A stretch of 33,477 nt of DNA. It comes from an uncultured Pelagibacteraceae bacterium. Its GTDB lineage: Bacteria > Pseudomonadota > Alphaproteobacteria > Pelagibacterales > Pelagibacteraceae. Numbering within the stretch: the stretch's first letter is position 1; every line of letters starts with the position of its first letter. Location: contig CACHYG010000009.1 of the NCBI GenBank assembly GCA_902584015.1, positions 1 to 33,477 of the forward strand, read 5' to 3'. The notes beneath the pieces were generated by a model. The model was not told where the DNA came from, ran no database searches, and worked only from the letters and a program-made list of their open reading frames with translations. This document shows, in pieces, positions 8,067-17,348 of the stretch. The translations under genes and the position numbers were made by a program.

Positions 8067-9595
8067 TATGTAATTTTATTAAATAAAATTTCTATTTTAT
8101 TAATTTTATCTCCTTTACTAAGAAAATTATTATCTAAAATTGTATCAAAGTCTATATCTTTTTCAGATATATCAAAAATATGAAGAGCCTTTAATGAAGA
8201 GTCTGGAATTATTGGATAAAGTAGAATTGAAATTTTTCTTATAATTTCAAGTGCAACATATACAATCGTGTTTAATCTTTTTTTATCAGCCTTTTTTTTC
8301 CATGGCTCTTGATCGTTAAAATATTTGTTAGCTTTAAATAACTGATCAACTATAAAATTTAAATAAAAATTTATATTTTGTTTATCTATTTGATTTTTTA
8401 AATTATCAAAATTTTTTTTAAAGTTATTTAAAATTTCTATATCATCCTTATTAAATTTATCTATGGCTGGGACTTTTAAACCAATGTTTTTTTCACAAAA
8501 AGAAATTACTCTTTGACATAAATTTCCGTAATTATTTGCTAAATCACTATTAATACAATTTTCTAATTTTTCATTTGATATATTACCATCATTTCCAAAT
8601 GAAACTTCTTTAAGTAAATAATACCTCAATGGATCAAGACCATATTTTTCGATAATTTCAATTGGATCAAGAATATTACCTTTTGACTTTGACATTTTTT
8701 CATCACCTGAAAGTATCCATCCGTGACCATAAACTCTTTTAGGCGGCTCTATGTCAGCAGCTAAAAGAAAAGCAGGCCAGTAGATTGCATGAAATCTTAA
8801 TATATCTTTTCCTATAATGTGAATTGAGGCTGGCCAAAATTTTTTATATAAATTATGATTAACATTAGGATAATTAAGGGCGCTTAAATAATTTGTTAAT
8901 GCATCAAGCCATACATAAATAACGTGATCATCATTATTTGGAACTTTGATCCCCCACGAAAAAGATTTTCTACTTATAGATAAATCTTTAAGACCACTTT
9001 TTACAAAACTTATTACCTCATTTTTTCTTGTCTCTGGCAGGATAAATTCAGGATTATCTTCATAAAATTTTAGTAATGAACTTTGCCATTTGGATAGTTT
9101 AAAAAAATAAGACTCTTCTTCAACCCATTCAACTTTTGATCCAGAGACTTTGCATATTTTTAAACCATTAACTTCCTCTATCTCATCATCAGAATAAAAG
9201 GCTTCATCTGATACTGAATACCAACCAGAATATTTAGATAAATAAATTTCTTTTTTATTTTCTAATATATTCCAAAGATTTTCTACTGATTTCTTATGTC
9301 TATCTTCAGTTGTTCTAATAAAATCATTGTTTGAAAGATTTAAAGTTTTGCAAAGATCTTTAAAAGTTTTACTAATTTCGTCGCAAAATTTGATAGGATC
9401 TTTCCCTTCACTTTCTGCTGCTCTTTGAATTTTTTGACCATGCTCATCTGTACCGGTTAGGAAAAAAACATCATAACCTTGTATTTTTTTTAATCTCGCA
9501 AAAAAATCAGATACAATGCTTGAATAAGCATGACCCATATGTGGTTTTGCAGATGGATAATATATTGGAGTTGTAATATAAAAACTTTTATCCAT
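8066..9595 (-). CDS. metG: Methionyl-tRNA synthetase
   Basis: This 509-residue class I synthetase charges tRNA-Met. The HIGH motif appears as YYPSAKPHMGHAYS (about 12-25) and KMSKS as DEKMSKSKGN near 297-304. FLTGTDEHGQKIQ and DVFFLTGTDEHG are typical of MetRS. The connective-peptide knuckle (SGWYSVSDEAFYSDDEI) lacks the paired CxxC motifs of zinc-binding forms, as in the zinc-free subtype common in alphaproteobacteria. There is no C-terminal EMAPII-like domain. It overlaps holB by 8 bp and tatD by 1 bp within the tmk-holB-metG-tatD run. Confidence 0.97.
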   Translation of the reverse strand: MDKSFYITTPIYYPSAKPHMGHAYSSIVSDFFARLKKIQGYDVFFLTGTDEHGQKIQRAAESEGKDPIKFCDEISKTFKDLCKTLNLSNNDFIRTTEDRHKKSVENLWNILENKKEIYLSKYSGWYSVSDEAFYSDDEIEEVNGLKICKVSGSKVEWVEEESYFFKLSKWQSSLLKFYEDNPEFILPETRKNEVISFVKSGLKDLSISRKSFSWGIKVPNNDDHVIYVWLDALTNYLSALNYPNVNHNLYKKFWPASIHIIGKDILRFHAIYWPAFLLAADIEPPKRVYGHGWILSGDEKMSKSKGNILDPIEIIEKYGLDPLRYYLLKEVSFGNDGNISNEKLENCINSDLANNYGNLCQRVISFCEKNIGLKVPAIDKFNKDDIEILNNFKKNFDNLKNQIDKQNINFYLNFIVDQLFKANKYFNDQEPWKKKADKKRLNTIVYVALEIIRKISILLYPIIPDSSLKALHIFDISEKDIDFDTILDNNFLSKGDKINKIEILFNKIT

Positions 9596-10514
9596 TAAGA
9601 ACTCTATTTTTAAATTCTAAAAAAATATTATCTAAATCTAGATTATATTTGCTAGCATTATTCAATTTTTGATAAAAATAACTTTGTTGATCAAATAATT
9701 TATGTGAAAAATTTTTCAATAATGTGTTATAAAAATAAATTTGCATAAACCTAATAATTAAATTTAAATCTTTTAAATGTTTTTTATTACTTGAATCGAG
9801 AATAATATCTAAAATATCTCTTGGATTAATGTCATGTAAATTTAAATTATTTTCTTCAGAAAACTTTGTAATTGTATATAAATCTCCTACTGACATATAA
9901 CGATTTACAAATTCTTTATTAATGTCATGATTAAAACTTTTATTACTTATTTTTTCAAAAATTTTTATATTATCATCACTCTTAATATTTTTATTAAAAA
10001 CTATACATCTAGATTTAATGGTACTTAGAATTTTTTTTGCTGAATTATGAATAATTATAAATATGAGTTTTTCATTAGGTTCCTCTAAAACTTTAAGTAA
10101 TGCATTTGCAGAACTGATGTTTAGATATTCAATATTATCAATTAAAATTATTTTGTATTTATTATTGAATGAAGATTTATTGGAAAATTCCAACATATTT
10201 CTTATCTGAGATATATCAATTATTTTTTTATTTTCACTTATATCGATTAAAAAGAAATTAGGGTGAGTTTTTTTTTTTATTAAATTGTAAGATCTATTAT
10301 CTTTATTAATTTCGAAATTACTTAAATCGTATTTATGCTCTTCATCTTTAGAAAAAAGATAATTTACAAAATGATAAGCAAAAGTTGACTTACCTATCCC
10401 TTTTTTCCCTGATATGATGAATTTATTTGGAAGTCTTGAATCATTTTGTAGTTTAATAAGTAAATTAAATAAATCATTATATTCATATAATTTAGTTTGT
10501 GTACTTGGTTCCAT
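9588..10514 (-). CDS. holB: DNA polymerase III delta-prime subunit
   Basis: This 308-residue AAA+ protein is the delta-prime clamp-loader subunit. A Walker A-like loop is seen at ISGKKGIGKSTFA (about 36-48). IIDISQIRNMLEFSNKSSFNNKYKI precedes the Walker B-like ILIDNIEYLN, then ANALLKVLEEPNEKLIFIIIH and the sensor/arginine-finger segment STIKSRCIVF. No four-cysteine zinc module is visible. It sits between tmk and metG, overlapping both, the standard alphaproteobacterial arrangement. Sequence outside the AAA+ core is divergent, as is usual for HolB in this lineage. Confidence 0.93.
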   Translation of the reverse strand: MEPSTQTKLYEYNDLFNLLIKLQNDSRLPNKFIISGKKGIGKSTFAYHFVNYLFSKDEEHKYDLSNFEINKDNRSYNLIKKKTHPNFFLIDISENKKIIDISQIRNMLEFSNKSSFNNKYKIILIDNIEYLNISSANALLKVLEEPNEKLIFIIIHNSAKKILSTIKSRCIVFNKNIKSDDNIKIFEKISNKSFNHDINKEFVNRYMSVGDLYTITKFSEENNLNLHDINPRDILDIILDSSNKKHLKDLNLIIRFMQIYFYNTLLKNFSHKLFDQQSYFYQKLNNASKYNLDLDNIFLEFKNRVLNG

Positions 10515-11134
10515 TATTTAATTTTAGTTAAAAATTTAATTTTGTTTAATATGATCTTTTCATTTTCTTTAATGGCATTATTTGAATTTATAATTAAATA
10601 TTTTTTATTATTTTTGGAAACTTTTACGAAACCATTTTGTACCCTATTATAAAAATTAATATCAAATTTATCATATTTATTTAAATTTTTTCTTTTATTA
10701 AGTCTTTTTTTAAGGTTTTTCATATTTACTATATTTAAAAAAGTAAAAGTCACATGTATTTTTTTTAAAAAATAATTATTAATTAAATCTATAATTTTCT
10801 TGTTTAGACCCATACCATAATATTGATAGGCTAAAGTTGAATCTGTAAATCTATCGATTAAAATAATTTTTTTTCTATAATTTTTTTTGATAATTTTTTC
10901 AATATTTTCATTTCTTGCTGCAAAGTAAAGGAGTAAGTCTGAAAATTTATCTAAGTCAGATTTGTTGTTAAGGATTAATCGCCTAATTTTTTCTGAATTG
11001 TTGCTACCACCAGGTTCTCTAATATTTACAAATTTTGCTTTTTTTTCTTTTAAATAATTTACTATTTGTTTGATGTGATGTGACTTCCCGGAACCCTCAA
11101 TTCCTTCAAAGACTATAATGGGTTTATTATACAT
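10514..11134 (-). CDS. tmk: Thymidylate kinase
   Basis: This 206-residue kinase phosphorylates dTMP to dTDP in the cytoplasm. The P-loop is FEGIEGSGKS (residues 9-18). The dTMP-binding motif follows as REPGGSNNSEKIRRLIL, and the DR(Y/F/H) segment as DRFTDSTLAYQYYGMGL. The C-terminal half is lysine- and asparagine-rich, as expected for such AT-rich DNA, but length matches the family. The ATG sits 8 bases inside the end of dacC, and the stop overlaps the holB start. Confidence 0.96.
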   Translation of the reverse strand: MYNKPIIVFEGIEGSGKSHHIKQIVNYLKEKKAKFVNIREPGGSNNSEKIRRLILNNKSDLDKFSDLLLYFAARNENIEKIIKKNYRKKIILIDRFTDSTLAYQYYGMGLNKKIIDLINNYFLKKIHVTFTFLNIVNMKNLKKRLNKRKNLNKYDKFDINFYNRVQNGFVKVSKNNKKYLIINSNNAIKENEKIILNKIKFLTKIK

Positions 11135-12275
11135 CGCCCCATATAAGATAATTTATTGATTTAATTAATCTAGAAAATAAATTTACTTTCTTAATATCTT
11201 CACTTGCAAAAATTTTATGTTCGTCAATCAATTCATTTTTAAAAAAAATTTTTAGTAATCCAATTTCTTGATCCTTTTTTATTGGTGCTGGTATAGGACC
11301 GTTATATGAAGCAATAGCTTTAATATCTTTCTTTCTTGCTTTTTTAAATGTTTGATAAATATCATTACTAACATAACCTTTTACTGTATTTTTTTTTCCT
11401 AACCAAACATCAAACTCAGTTAAATCTTCACCTTGTTTAGATATTTGCAGTGTATCAAAATTTGTGAAACCCCACATATGAAGTTTCATGGACTCCTTTG
11501 ATCTATCTTTTTTAGTTTTAAAACCACTTGCTACAGCAATTAATCTTCTACCACCCCTTTCAACAGAAGAGGCTAAAGAATATTTTTCAACAGCTAGATA
11601 TCCTGTTTTAATACCATCTGCTCCAATATTTTTATACAAAAGTGGATTTCTGTTACCCTGAGTTATTGGATCACCTCCTGTTCTATCCCACGTGAATTCT
11701 GTTTCGCTGAAATATGTGTAATAATTAGGAAAATTTTCAATCAAATAGTTAGACATGATAAGAATATCTTTAAGAGTAGAATAATTGTCGGGATCATTAA
11801 TGCCAGATGAATTTGAAAAATTTGTATTATTCATTCCCATTTCTTTAGCTTTAGATGTCATCAATATAGCGAATTCCTCCTCAGAACCAGCAATACCTTC
11901 TGCTAAAGCAATACAGGCATCATTGCCTGAAGCTACAATAATACCTCTAAGTAGATCTTCTACAGAAACTTCATCTCCTACCATTATAAACATTGATGAA
12001 TATCCTGCTGTAGATAATTTCCATGCTTTTTCAGAAACTAAAAATTTATCATCTAAATTTAAATCACCATTCTTTAACAACTCAAATGCTATAATACTTG
12101 TCATTATTTTAGTCATTGAAGCAGGGTAAATTTCTCTGTCTGCATCTTTTTCGTAAAGAATCTCTTTAGATAAGTAATCTTGTAGAATTACAGAAGGAGC
12201 TTTTATTTCAATTGAATATGTACTTTGATTAAAAAGAAAAAAAGTGAATAGGAAAATAATTGTTTTTTTAGTCAT
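11127..12275 (-). CDS. dacC: D-alanyl-D-alanine carboxypeptidase (PBP5/6 family)
   Basis: This 382-residue penicillin-binding protein trims the terminal D-Ala from peptidoglycan side chains in the periplasm. A signal peptide (TIIFLFTFFLFNQSTYS) is followed by the catalytic motifs S53-M-T-K56, S-G-N in VASGNDACIALAEG, and K-T-G in DGIKTGYL. A C-terminal PBP5-like beta domain and a short amphipathic end (FSRLIKSINYLIWGDV) suggest membrane association. I prefer ATG 12275; the longer frame starts with TTG and overlaps the preceding gene by 32 bp. It lies with rlpA and mltB, so a cell-wall cluster is plausible. The dacA/dacC choice is not certain. Confidence 0.93.
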   Translation of the reverse strand: MTKKTIIFLFTFFLFNQSTYSIEIKAPSVILQDYLSKEILYEKDADREIYPASMTKIMTSIIAFELLKNGDLNLDDKFLVSEKAWKLSTAGYSSMFIMVGDEVSVEDLLRGIIVASGNDACIALAEGIAGSEEEFAILMTSKAKEMGMNNTNFSNSSGINDPDNYSTLKDILIMSNYLIENFPNYYTYFSETEFTWDRTGGDPITQGNRNPLLYKNIGADGIKTGYLAVEKYSLASSVERGGRRLIAVASGFKTKKDRSKESMKLHMWGFTNFDTLQISKQGEDLTEFDVWLGKKNTVKGYVSNDIYQTFKKARKKDIKAIASYNGPIPAPIKKDQEIGLLKIFFKNELIDEHKIFASEDIKKVNLFSRLIKSINYLIWGDV

Positions 12276-13023
12276 TTTTAATAATTTCAAGGTTTTCAAA
12301 ATTTAAATTATAAATATTATTATAATCTTTTTGTAACGACTTTAAATCTAAATAAGGGCCTAAAATTACTCTAAATTTATTTTTTGAAATTTCAAGTATA
12401 TTAATATTTTTAACAGGTGATTCATTTAAAATTCTATCCTTTAATAATTTAGCGCTATTCATAAAAAAAAAATCAGCTATTTTAATAGAATAATTAAATT
12501 CACTACTAATATTTTTTTCTTTAATTGTTGTATTTTTTTTATTTAAATTATTGATAGTTATCTCATCAACAGGAGCTTTGTTTGCAACTGTTTTTTCAAC
12601 TTCATATGTTTTGGCTTTCTTTGCAACAAAAGAGCTATTTTGTAAAATTTCCTCTATTTTGATATAAGGTTCATCAGCGTTAAGTTCTAATTCATCGGCT
12701 ATACGCTTCGAAATTACAGAGTTATTAATTATAGGGTATGATGAGTTCTTTCCAACTGTAGCAATAAGACTTTTTCCATTATTAGGATTAGAAATTTTAA
12801 CAGAGACACCCTTTTTCAGATTTTTTTGGAAAATAATAAGATCTCTTTCATTTATTTTTTTATTAACAATTTTTTCATCATATAAATTATCAGAAAATAT
12901 AAGAGTAAATCCATAATTAGAAAATTTATTTGATTTATCTATTACATTATAATTTTTTACAGAGTTTACATCTGCACAAGAAGATAATATTAAAAGCAAA
13001 AATATTAATAATTTATAGTTCAT
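12268..13023 (-). CDS. rlpA: RlpA-like lipoprotein with SPOR domain
   Basis: This 251-residue protein has a lipoprotein signal (LLLILSSC, lipidated C16), so it is probably outer-membrane anchored. A double-psi beta-barrel-like region follows (GVSVKISNPNNGKSLIATVG and SYPIINNSVISKRIADELEL, about 70-115), as in RlpA septal lytic transglycosylases. A C-terminal SPOR-like domain comes last (YSIKIADFF ... KNKFRVILGPYLDLKSLQKDY, about 178-245) and would bind denuded septal glycans. The N-terminal part of the RlpA barrel, including catalytic residues, is hard to match, so activity is uncertain. It overlaps mltB by 11 bp and dacC by 8 bp, which supports a division and wall-remodelling role. Confidence 0.82.
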   Translation of the reverse strand: MNYKLLIFLLLILSSCADVNSVKNYNVIDKSNKFSNYGFTLIFSDNLYDEKIVNKKINERDLIIFQKNLKKGVSVKISNPNNGKSLIATVGKNSSYPIINNSVISKRIADELELNADEPYIKIEEILQNSSFVAKKAKTYEVEKTVANKAPVDEITINNLNKKNTTIKEKNISSEFNYSIKIADFFFMNSAKLLKDRILNESPVKNINILEISKNKFRVILGPYLDLKSLQKDYNNIYNLNFENLEIIKND

Positions 13024-14005
13024 TTTTAAATTTATTTTTTAAAGTACATACTGCAAGTCCAAATCTTAAAGATCTATTCCATTTGAGTATTAATTCATAA
13101 TTTTGAAATACTATATATGCAGGTTCATTTTTTTTGGCATTATCAACGATATCAGCATCTGGTGTAATAATAGCTATTTTAATATTTTCATCAAAATTTA
13201 AATTTTCAGAAATATATTTTTTGTAATATTTTAACTTTTTTTTGTTCTTAATATTTCTCGCAGAAGTATTTAATATTTTTTTAGGTACGTTAGTTTTTAA
13301 TGTAACTTTTTTGAAGCAAGGTTGATTTTTTTTCCATCCCATCTTACTTAAATAATTTGCAGCAGATGCAAATGAGTCTGAATTATTTTTTAGTTCAATT
13401 AAATTATTATCATTATAATCAATTGCATATTTTTCAATTGTAGAAGGCATAAATTGAAAGTTACCAAAAGCACCGGCCCAAGATCCATACAAAATTGAAG
13501 AATCCACTATTTCCTTATCAATTAATCCTAAAATAGTAAGCAGTTCATTGGTAAAAAATTCACTTCTTCTTTTATCAAAACTTAAGGTTGATAAGGATGA
13601 AATAATATCCATTTTTCCAAGGTAGTTTCCAAAATTTGTTTCAATACCCATTAGTGCTAACAATAATTCTTTTTCTATACCGAAATTTAGATCGACATTA
13701 TTAATTATTTCTTTATTTTTTTTGTAATAGTTTAAACCTGATGAAACTTTTTTCTTGGACGTTCTTTTCGAAATATAGGTTTTTGTATCCTCATAAAATT
13801 CTGGTTGATATCTGTCATACTCAATGACTTTTGGAAGAAATTTTGCATTATTCATAACGTTATCAAACGTACTTTCAGATATACCTTTTGATAAGGCTAA
13901 TATTTTAAATTTTTTTTTCCACTCATCAAAGGTTGAACTATAAGAAACATTAATAGTTAAAGAAAAATAGAGAATGATGTATAAAAAAATATTACTTATT
14001 TTCAT
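13013..14005 (-). CDS. mltB: MltB-type lytic murein transglycosylase
   Basis: This 330-residue enzyme cleaves peptidoglycan glycan strands to 1,6-anhydro products in the periplasm. A signal peptide (IFLYIILYFSLTINVSYSS) precedes the SLT_2/MltB domain. The catalytic Glu lies in LMGIETNFGNYLG; other signatures are ISSLSTLSFDKRRSEFF, GSWAGAFGNFQFMPSTIEKY and FASAANYLSKMGWK. No lipobox Cys is seen, so a soluble periplasmic form is likely. A peptidoglycan-binding C-terminal domain is absent. The start overlaps the end of rarD by 14 bp. Confidence 0.94.
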   Translation of the reverse strand: MKISNIFLYIILYFSLTINVSYSSTFDEWKKKFKILALSKGISESTFDNVMNNAKFLPKVIEYDRYQPEFYEDTKTYISKRTSKKKVSSGLNYYKKNKEIINNVDLNFGIEKELLLALMGIETNFGNYLGKMDIISSLSTLSFDKRRSEFFTNELLTILGLIDKEIVDSSILYGSWAGAFGNFQFMPSTIEKYAIDYNDNNLIELKNNSDSFASAANYLSKMGWKKNQPCFKKVTLKTNVPKKILNTSARNIKNKKKLKYYKKYISENLNFDENIKIAIITPDADIVDNAKKNEPAYIVFQNYELILKWNRSLRFGLAVCTLKNKFKNEL

Positions 14006-14876
14006 AAAGATCCTTTAAATAAATAAATACAGCAATCCAAATAAAAATAAAACTAATTAACTTTTCAATATTAAGTGGCTCATTATAAAGAAAATATCCT
14101 AATAAAAATTGCAAAGTTGGGGTTATGTAAAAGATCATACCCGTTGGACCAAGTCCACAAAGTTCAACACCTCTTACATATAAATATAAGGGTATTACTG
14201 TCATCGGTCCTGCTAACATAAATACAAACATTAATTTTGGATTTGATATATCGAAATCATTTACATTATTTTGAATAATAAAATAAAATGAAATTAAAAT
14301 TACTGGCAAGATAAACAAGCTTTCTATTAAAAGCCCAATGTCTGTTTCAATACATATTTTTTTTCTTAATAAGTTGTAAAAACTCCAACTGAAAGCAACA
14401 ATTAATCCTACCCAGGGTATTGATTTTAGGTCTAAAAAAAATAACAATAAAATTGAAAATATTACAATAATTACAGATAATTTTCCCTTCGAACTTAAAG
14501 TTTCTTTAAAAAAAAAAAAACCTAAAAAAATACTAATTATTGGCATAATAAAATATCCAAAACTTGCATCTATTATACGATCAGTTGAAACAGCATAAAT
14601 CCAAACTGCCCAATTAGTAAAAATTAGAATACCTGAAAAAAAAAGAATGAAAATTTTTTGTTTATTTTTAATTACTGTCTTTATTTTATTAATTTTAGAA
14701 AGAAGAACAGATGTTATTATTAGCATCACAGTAGTCCATAAACTTCTATGAACTACAACTTCTATGTGACCAGCAAAAGATATATATTTGAAATAAATAA
14801 CTCCTATTAATCCCCACCAAAATGATCCAGCTGCGGTAAGAAAAATCCCTTTATTAAAATTATTATTTTTTGCCAC
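13992..14876 (-). CDS. rarD: RarD/EamA-family permease
   Basis: This 294-residue inner-membrane protein has about ten hydrophobic helices in two EamA-type halves. It begins GIFLTAAGSFWWGLIGVIYFKY; other RarD-typical stretches are VVVHRSLWT, NWAVWIYAVSTDRIIDASFGYFIMP and GPMTVIPLYLYVRGVELCGLG. RarD proteins are drug/metabolite-superfamily permeases with poorly known substrates; the name comes from a chloramphenicol phenotype. The start is GTG (14876-14874). It is the first gene of the long minus-strand run that ends at the MBL gene. Confidence 0.9.
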   Translation of the reverse strand: MAKNNNFNKGIFLTAAGSFWWGLIGVIYFKYISFAGHIEVVVHRSLWTTVMLIITSVLLSKINKIKTVIKNKQKIFILFFSGILIFTNWAVWIYAVSTDRIIDASFGYFIMPIISIFLGFFFFKETLSSKGKLSVIIVIFSILLLFFLDLKSIPWVGLIVAFSWSFYNLLRKKICIETDIGLLIESLFILPVILISFYFIIQNNVNDFDISNPKLMFVFMLAGPMTVIPLYLYVRGVELCGLGPTGMIFYITPTLQFLLGYFLYNEPLNIEKLISFIFIWIAVFIYLKDLYENK

Positions 14877-14941
14877 TATATTGAATGAATTAAACTATTT
14901 TGTTCTTGAAATATATATTAATAATCGTAAAAGACCTCATA

Positions 14942-15031
14942 GGAGAGATGGCTGAGCGGTTGAAAGCACCGGTCTTGAAAACCGGCAAAGGGGCAACTCT
15001 TTCCTGGGTTCGAATCCCAGTCTCTCCGCCA
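14942..15031 (+). tRNA. tRNA-Ser (anticodon TGA)
   Basis: This 90-nt class II tRNA has the acceptor arm GGAGAGA/TCTCTCC and an encoded GCCA end. The anticodon stem is CCGGT/ACCGG with loop CTTGAAA, giving TGA. It has a long variable arm (GGGGCAACTCTTTCC area) and T loop GGTTCGAATCC. It is followed 4 bp later by the convergent stop of sdhE. Confidence 0.97.
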
Positions 15032-15035
15032 TAAA

Positions 15036-15290
15036 TTAAAACTTTTGAAACTTTTCTAAAATATAATTTAGCTTTGGATTTATATTCAGATCTGACTCAT
15101 TATTCTTAAGCGATTTTAAAACTTCATCATCATAATTTACAAATTCATCAAGATGTATTAATTGATCATGACTAAGATTGTCGATTATATTTTTAACGAA
15201 ATTAGTCATTAATATATCCATTTCTTTAGTTCCTCTGTATGAACTTCTATAAATTATTTTGTTTTTAATCTCTTCTTTATTTCTCGACAT
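15036..15290 (-). CDS. sdhE: SdhE-like FAD assembly factor for succinate dehydrogenase
   Basis: This 84-residue protein (SdhE/Sdh5/SDHAF2 family) helps attach FAD covalently to the flavoprotein subunit of succinate dehydrogenase. The hallmark RGTKEMD is present in YRSSYRGTKEMDILMTNF (about 13-30), and an acidic segment HLDEFVNYDDEVL follows. I chose ATG 15290 (MSRNKEEIKNKI) over an upstream start because it fits the family's N-terminus and avoids running into recG. It is divergent from recG, with only 17 bp between start codons. No sdh genes are in the window. Confidence 0.9.
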   Translation of the reverse strand: MSRNKEEIKNKIIYRSSYRGTKEMDILMTNFVKNIIDNLSHDQLIHLDEFVNYDDEVLKSLKNNESDLNINPKLNYILEKFQKF

Positions 15291-15307
15291 GCCTATATAT
15301 ATAAATA

Positions 15308-17347
15308 ATGAATGGTATAGAATACTTACTTTCAAATATAAATAGTATTAATGGCATTGGTACAAAAACAGCTAATTTATTAAAAAAAAAGAACATAAAT
15401 ACTATTTTCGATCTTTTGTGGAACTTGCCAAGAGATTATGTAGATAGAAGCAAAATTTTTAAAGTTAACGAACTTGAGGTTGGAAAAGTACAAACATTAA
15501 AGGTCTTGGTAAAAAAATATAACTTTCCAAGAATAAGAAATCTCCCAAATAAAGTGATATGTGAAGATGAAACCGGTAAGTTGGATTGTATTTTTTTTAA
15601 TAGTTATGAAGGTTACATAAGAAAAATACTTCCTATAGATCATGAGATAACCATAAGTGGGAAGGTTAATTATTATAATAATAGATATCAGATAGTAAAT
15701 CCTACACATGTATCTACAAATATAAATTCGATAAAGAAAATTCATTCTAAATATAGTTTAACTGAAGGGATAACGGAAAAAAAATATCAAAAAATTATGA
15801 GCAATGTTCTTAAAAATTTACCCGATCTTGATGAATGGTTAAGTAAGGATATCCAAAATAAATTTAATAATATTTCATGGAAAAATTCTATGATGCAACT
15901 GCATGATCCTAAATATTTTAATAAAAAAGGGGATTTTTTGAATAGACTTATTTTCGATGAAATTTTTTCAAATTTTCTAGTAAGTTCTAGAATAAGAAGG
16001 AAAATAAAAAAAATTAAGAAGGTAAAAAAAATTTTTGATAATAAACCAATAAAATCAATTCTTAAAAAAGTTAACTATAATTTAACGGATGATCAAATAA
16101 AAACTATCAACGAAATTAATAAAGATTTAAGATCAGATAAAAAAATGTTTAGATTGTTACAAGGAGATGTTGGTAGTGGAAAAACAATCGTTTCATTAAT
16201 TGCATCATTAAATGTCATACAAAGTAAGTTTCAAGTAGCATTTATGTCTCCTACGGAAATATTAGCTCAGCAACACTATAAACTAGCAAAGAATGTTTTA
16301 CCAAAAAATATAATAGTAAAATTGTTAACAGGAAAAACCGATTACAAAGATAGAAAAAAAATCTTAGAGGATTTATCAAGTGCAAAAATTGATTTATTAA
16401 TTGGTACCCACGCGCTTTTTCAAGAAAAAATTAAATATAATAAACTTGGCTTAATTGTAATAGATGAACAACATAAATTTGGGGTAAAACAAAGAAAAAA
16501 ATTATCAGATAAGGCGGGAAAAAATTGTGATGTATTAGTAATGTCAGCAACACCAATACCTAGAACCATGATTATGACTATTTATGGAGATATGGACACA
16601 TCTATAATAAAATCTAAACCCAAAAATAGAAAACAAGTAAAAACATACAGCAAGAATGAAAAAAATATTAAAGATATAATTAATTTTGTTGAAAAACAAA
16701 TTCGCAATGGCAATCAAGTTTTTTGGGTATGTCCGTTAATTGAAGAGTCAAAAAAAGTGGATCATCAATCATCAATAAAAAGATATGAAATATTAGAAAA
16801 AATTTTTAAAAAAAAAGTTGGACTTTTACATGGTGGACTAAATAAAATTGAAAAAGATAAAATTTTATCAAGTTTTTTAAATAAAAAAATAGACATAATA
16901 GTTTCCACAACTGTAATTGAAGTTGGTATTGATTTTCCAAACGCCAATGTAATTATAATTGAAAATGCTAACAAATTTGGTCTTTCACAGCTTCATCAAT
17001 TAAGAGGTAGAGTTGGTCGTGGTTCAAAAGAATCTTTTTGTATTTTAATGTTTAAAACAAATTTAAGCGAGAATGCAAAAAAAAGAATTAATATTCTAAA
17101 GTCAAGTAATGACGGATTTAAAATATCTGAGGAGGATATGAAATTAAGAGGGTATGGCGATTTATTAGGTTTTAAGCAAAGTGGAATTAAAAACTTTAGA
17201 TTAGCTGATCCTATTTTAAATGAGGATTTATTTATTCTCGCTGAAAAGGAGGCTAAAAAAATAGAAAAAAGAGACGAAAATTTAGATAAATATTTATCTT
17301 TGTTAAAACTATATGATCGTGCAGATATTTTAAACGATATAATTTAA
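15308..17347 (+). CDS. recG: ATP-dependent DNA helicase RecG
   Basis: This 679-residue superfamily 2 helicase/translocase remodels stalled forks and recombination junctions. An N-terminal wedge/OB domain (about 1-240) includes LPRDYVDRSK. Helicase motifs follow in order: LLQGDVGSGKTIVSL (Walker A, about 283), FMSPTEILAQQH, VIDEQHKFGVKQR (DEQH box), MSATPIPRTM (motif III), STTVIEVGIDFPNA and QLRGRVGRG (motif VI). The end carries the RecG-typical GYGDLLGFKQSG. Length agrees with the family. It ends one base before the convergent DUF502 gene. Confidence 0.97.
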   Translation: MNGIEYLLSNINSINGIGTKTANLLKKKNINTIFDLLWNLPRDYVDRSKIFKVNELEVGKVQTLKVLVKKYNFPRIRNLPNKVICEDETGKLDCIFFNSYEGYIRKILPIDHEITISGKVNYYNNRYQIVNPTHVSTNINSIKKIHSKYSLTEGITEKKYQKIMSNVLKNLPDLDEWLSKDIQNKFNNISWKNSMMQLHDPKYFNKKGDFLNRLIFDEIFSNFLVSSRIRRKIKKIKKVKKIFDNKPIKSILKKVNYNLTDDQIKTINEINKDLRSDKKMFRLLQGDVGSGKTIVSLIASLNVIQSKFQVAFMSPTEILAQQHYKLAKNVLPKNIIVKLLTGKTDYKDRKKILEDLSSAKIDLLIGTHALFQEKIKYNKLGLIVIDEQHKFGVKQRKKLSDKAGKNCDVLVMSATPIPRTMIMTIYGDMDTSIIKSKPKNRKQVKTYSKNEKNIKDIINFVEKQIRNGNQVFWVCPLIEESKKVDHQSSIKRYEILEKIFKKKVGLLHGGLNKIEKDKILSSFLNKKIDIIVSTTVIEVGIDFPNANVIIIENANKFGLSQLHQLRGRVGRGSKESFCILMFKTNLSENAKKRINILKSSNDGFKISEEDMKLRGYGDLLGFKQSGIKNFRLADPILNEDLFILAEKEAKKIEKRDENLDKYLSLLKLYDRADILNDII

Positions 17348-17348
17348 A

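Noticed and set aside
12276..12299. Upstream TTG start for the carboxypeptidase
   Set aside because: It overlaps the preceding gene by 32 bp, and the signal peptide begins naturally at ATG 12275.
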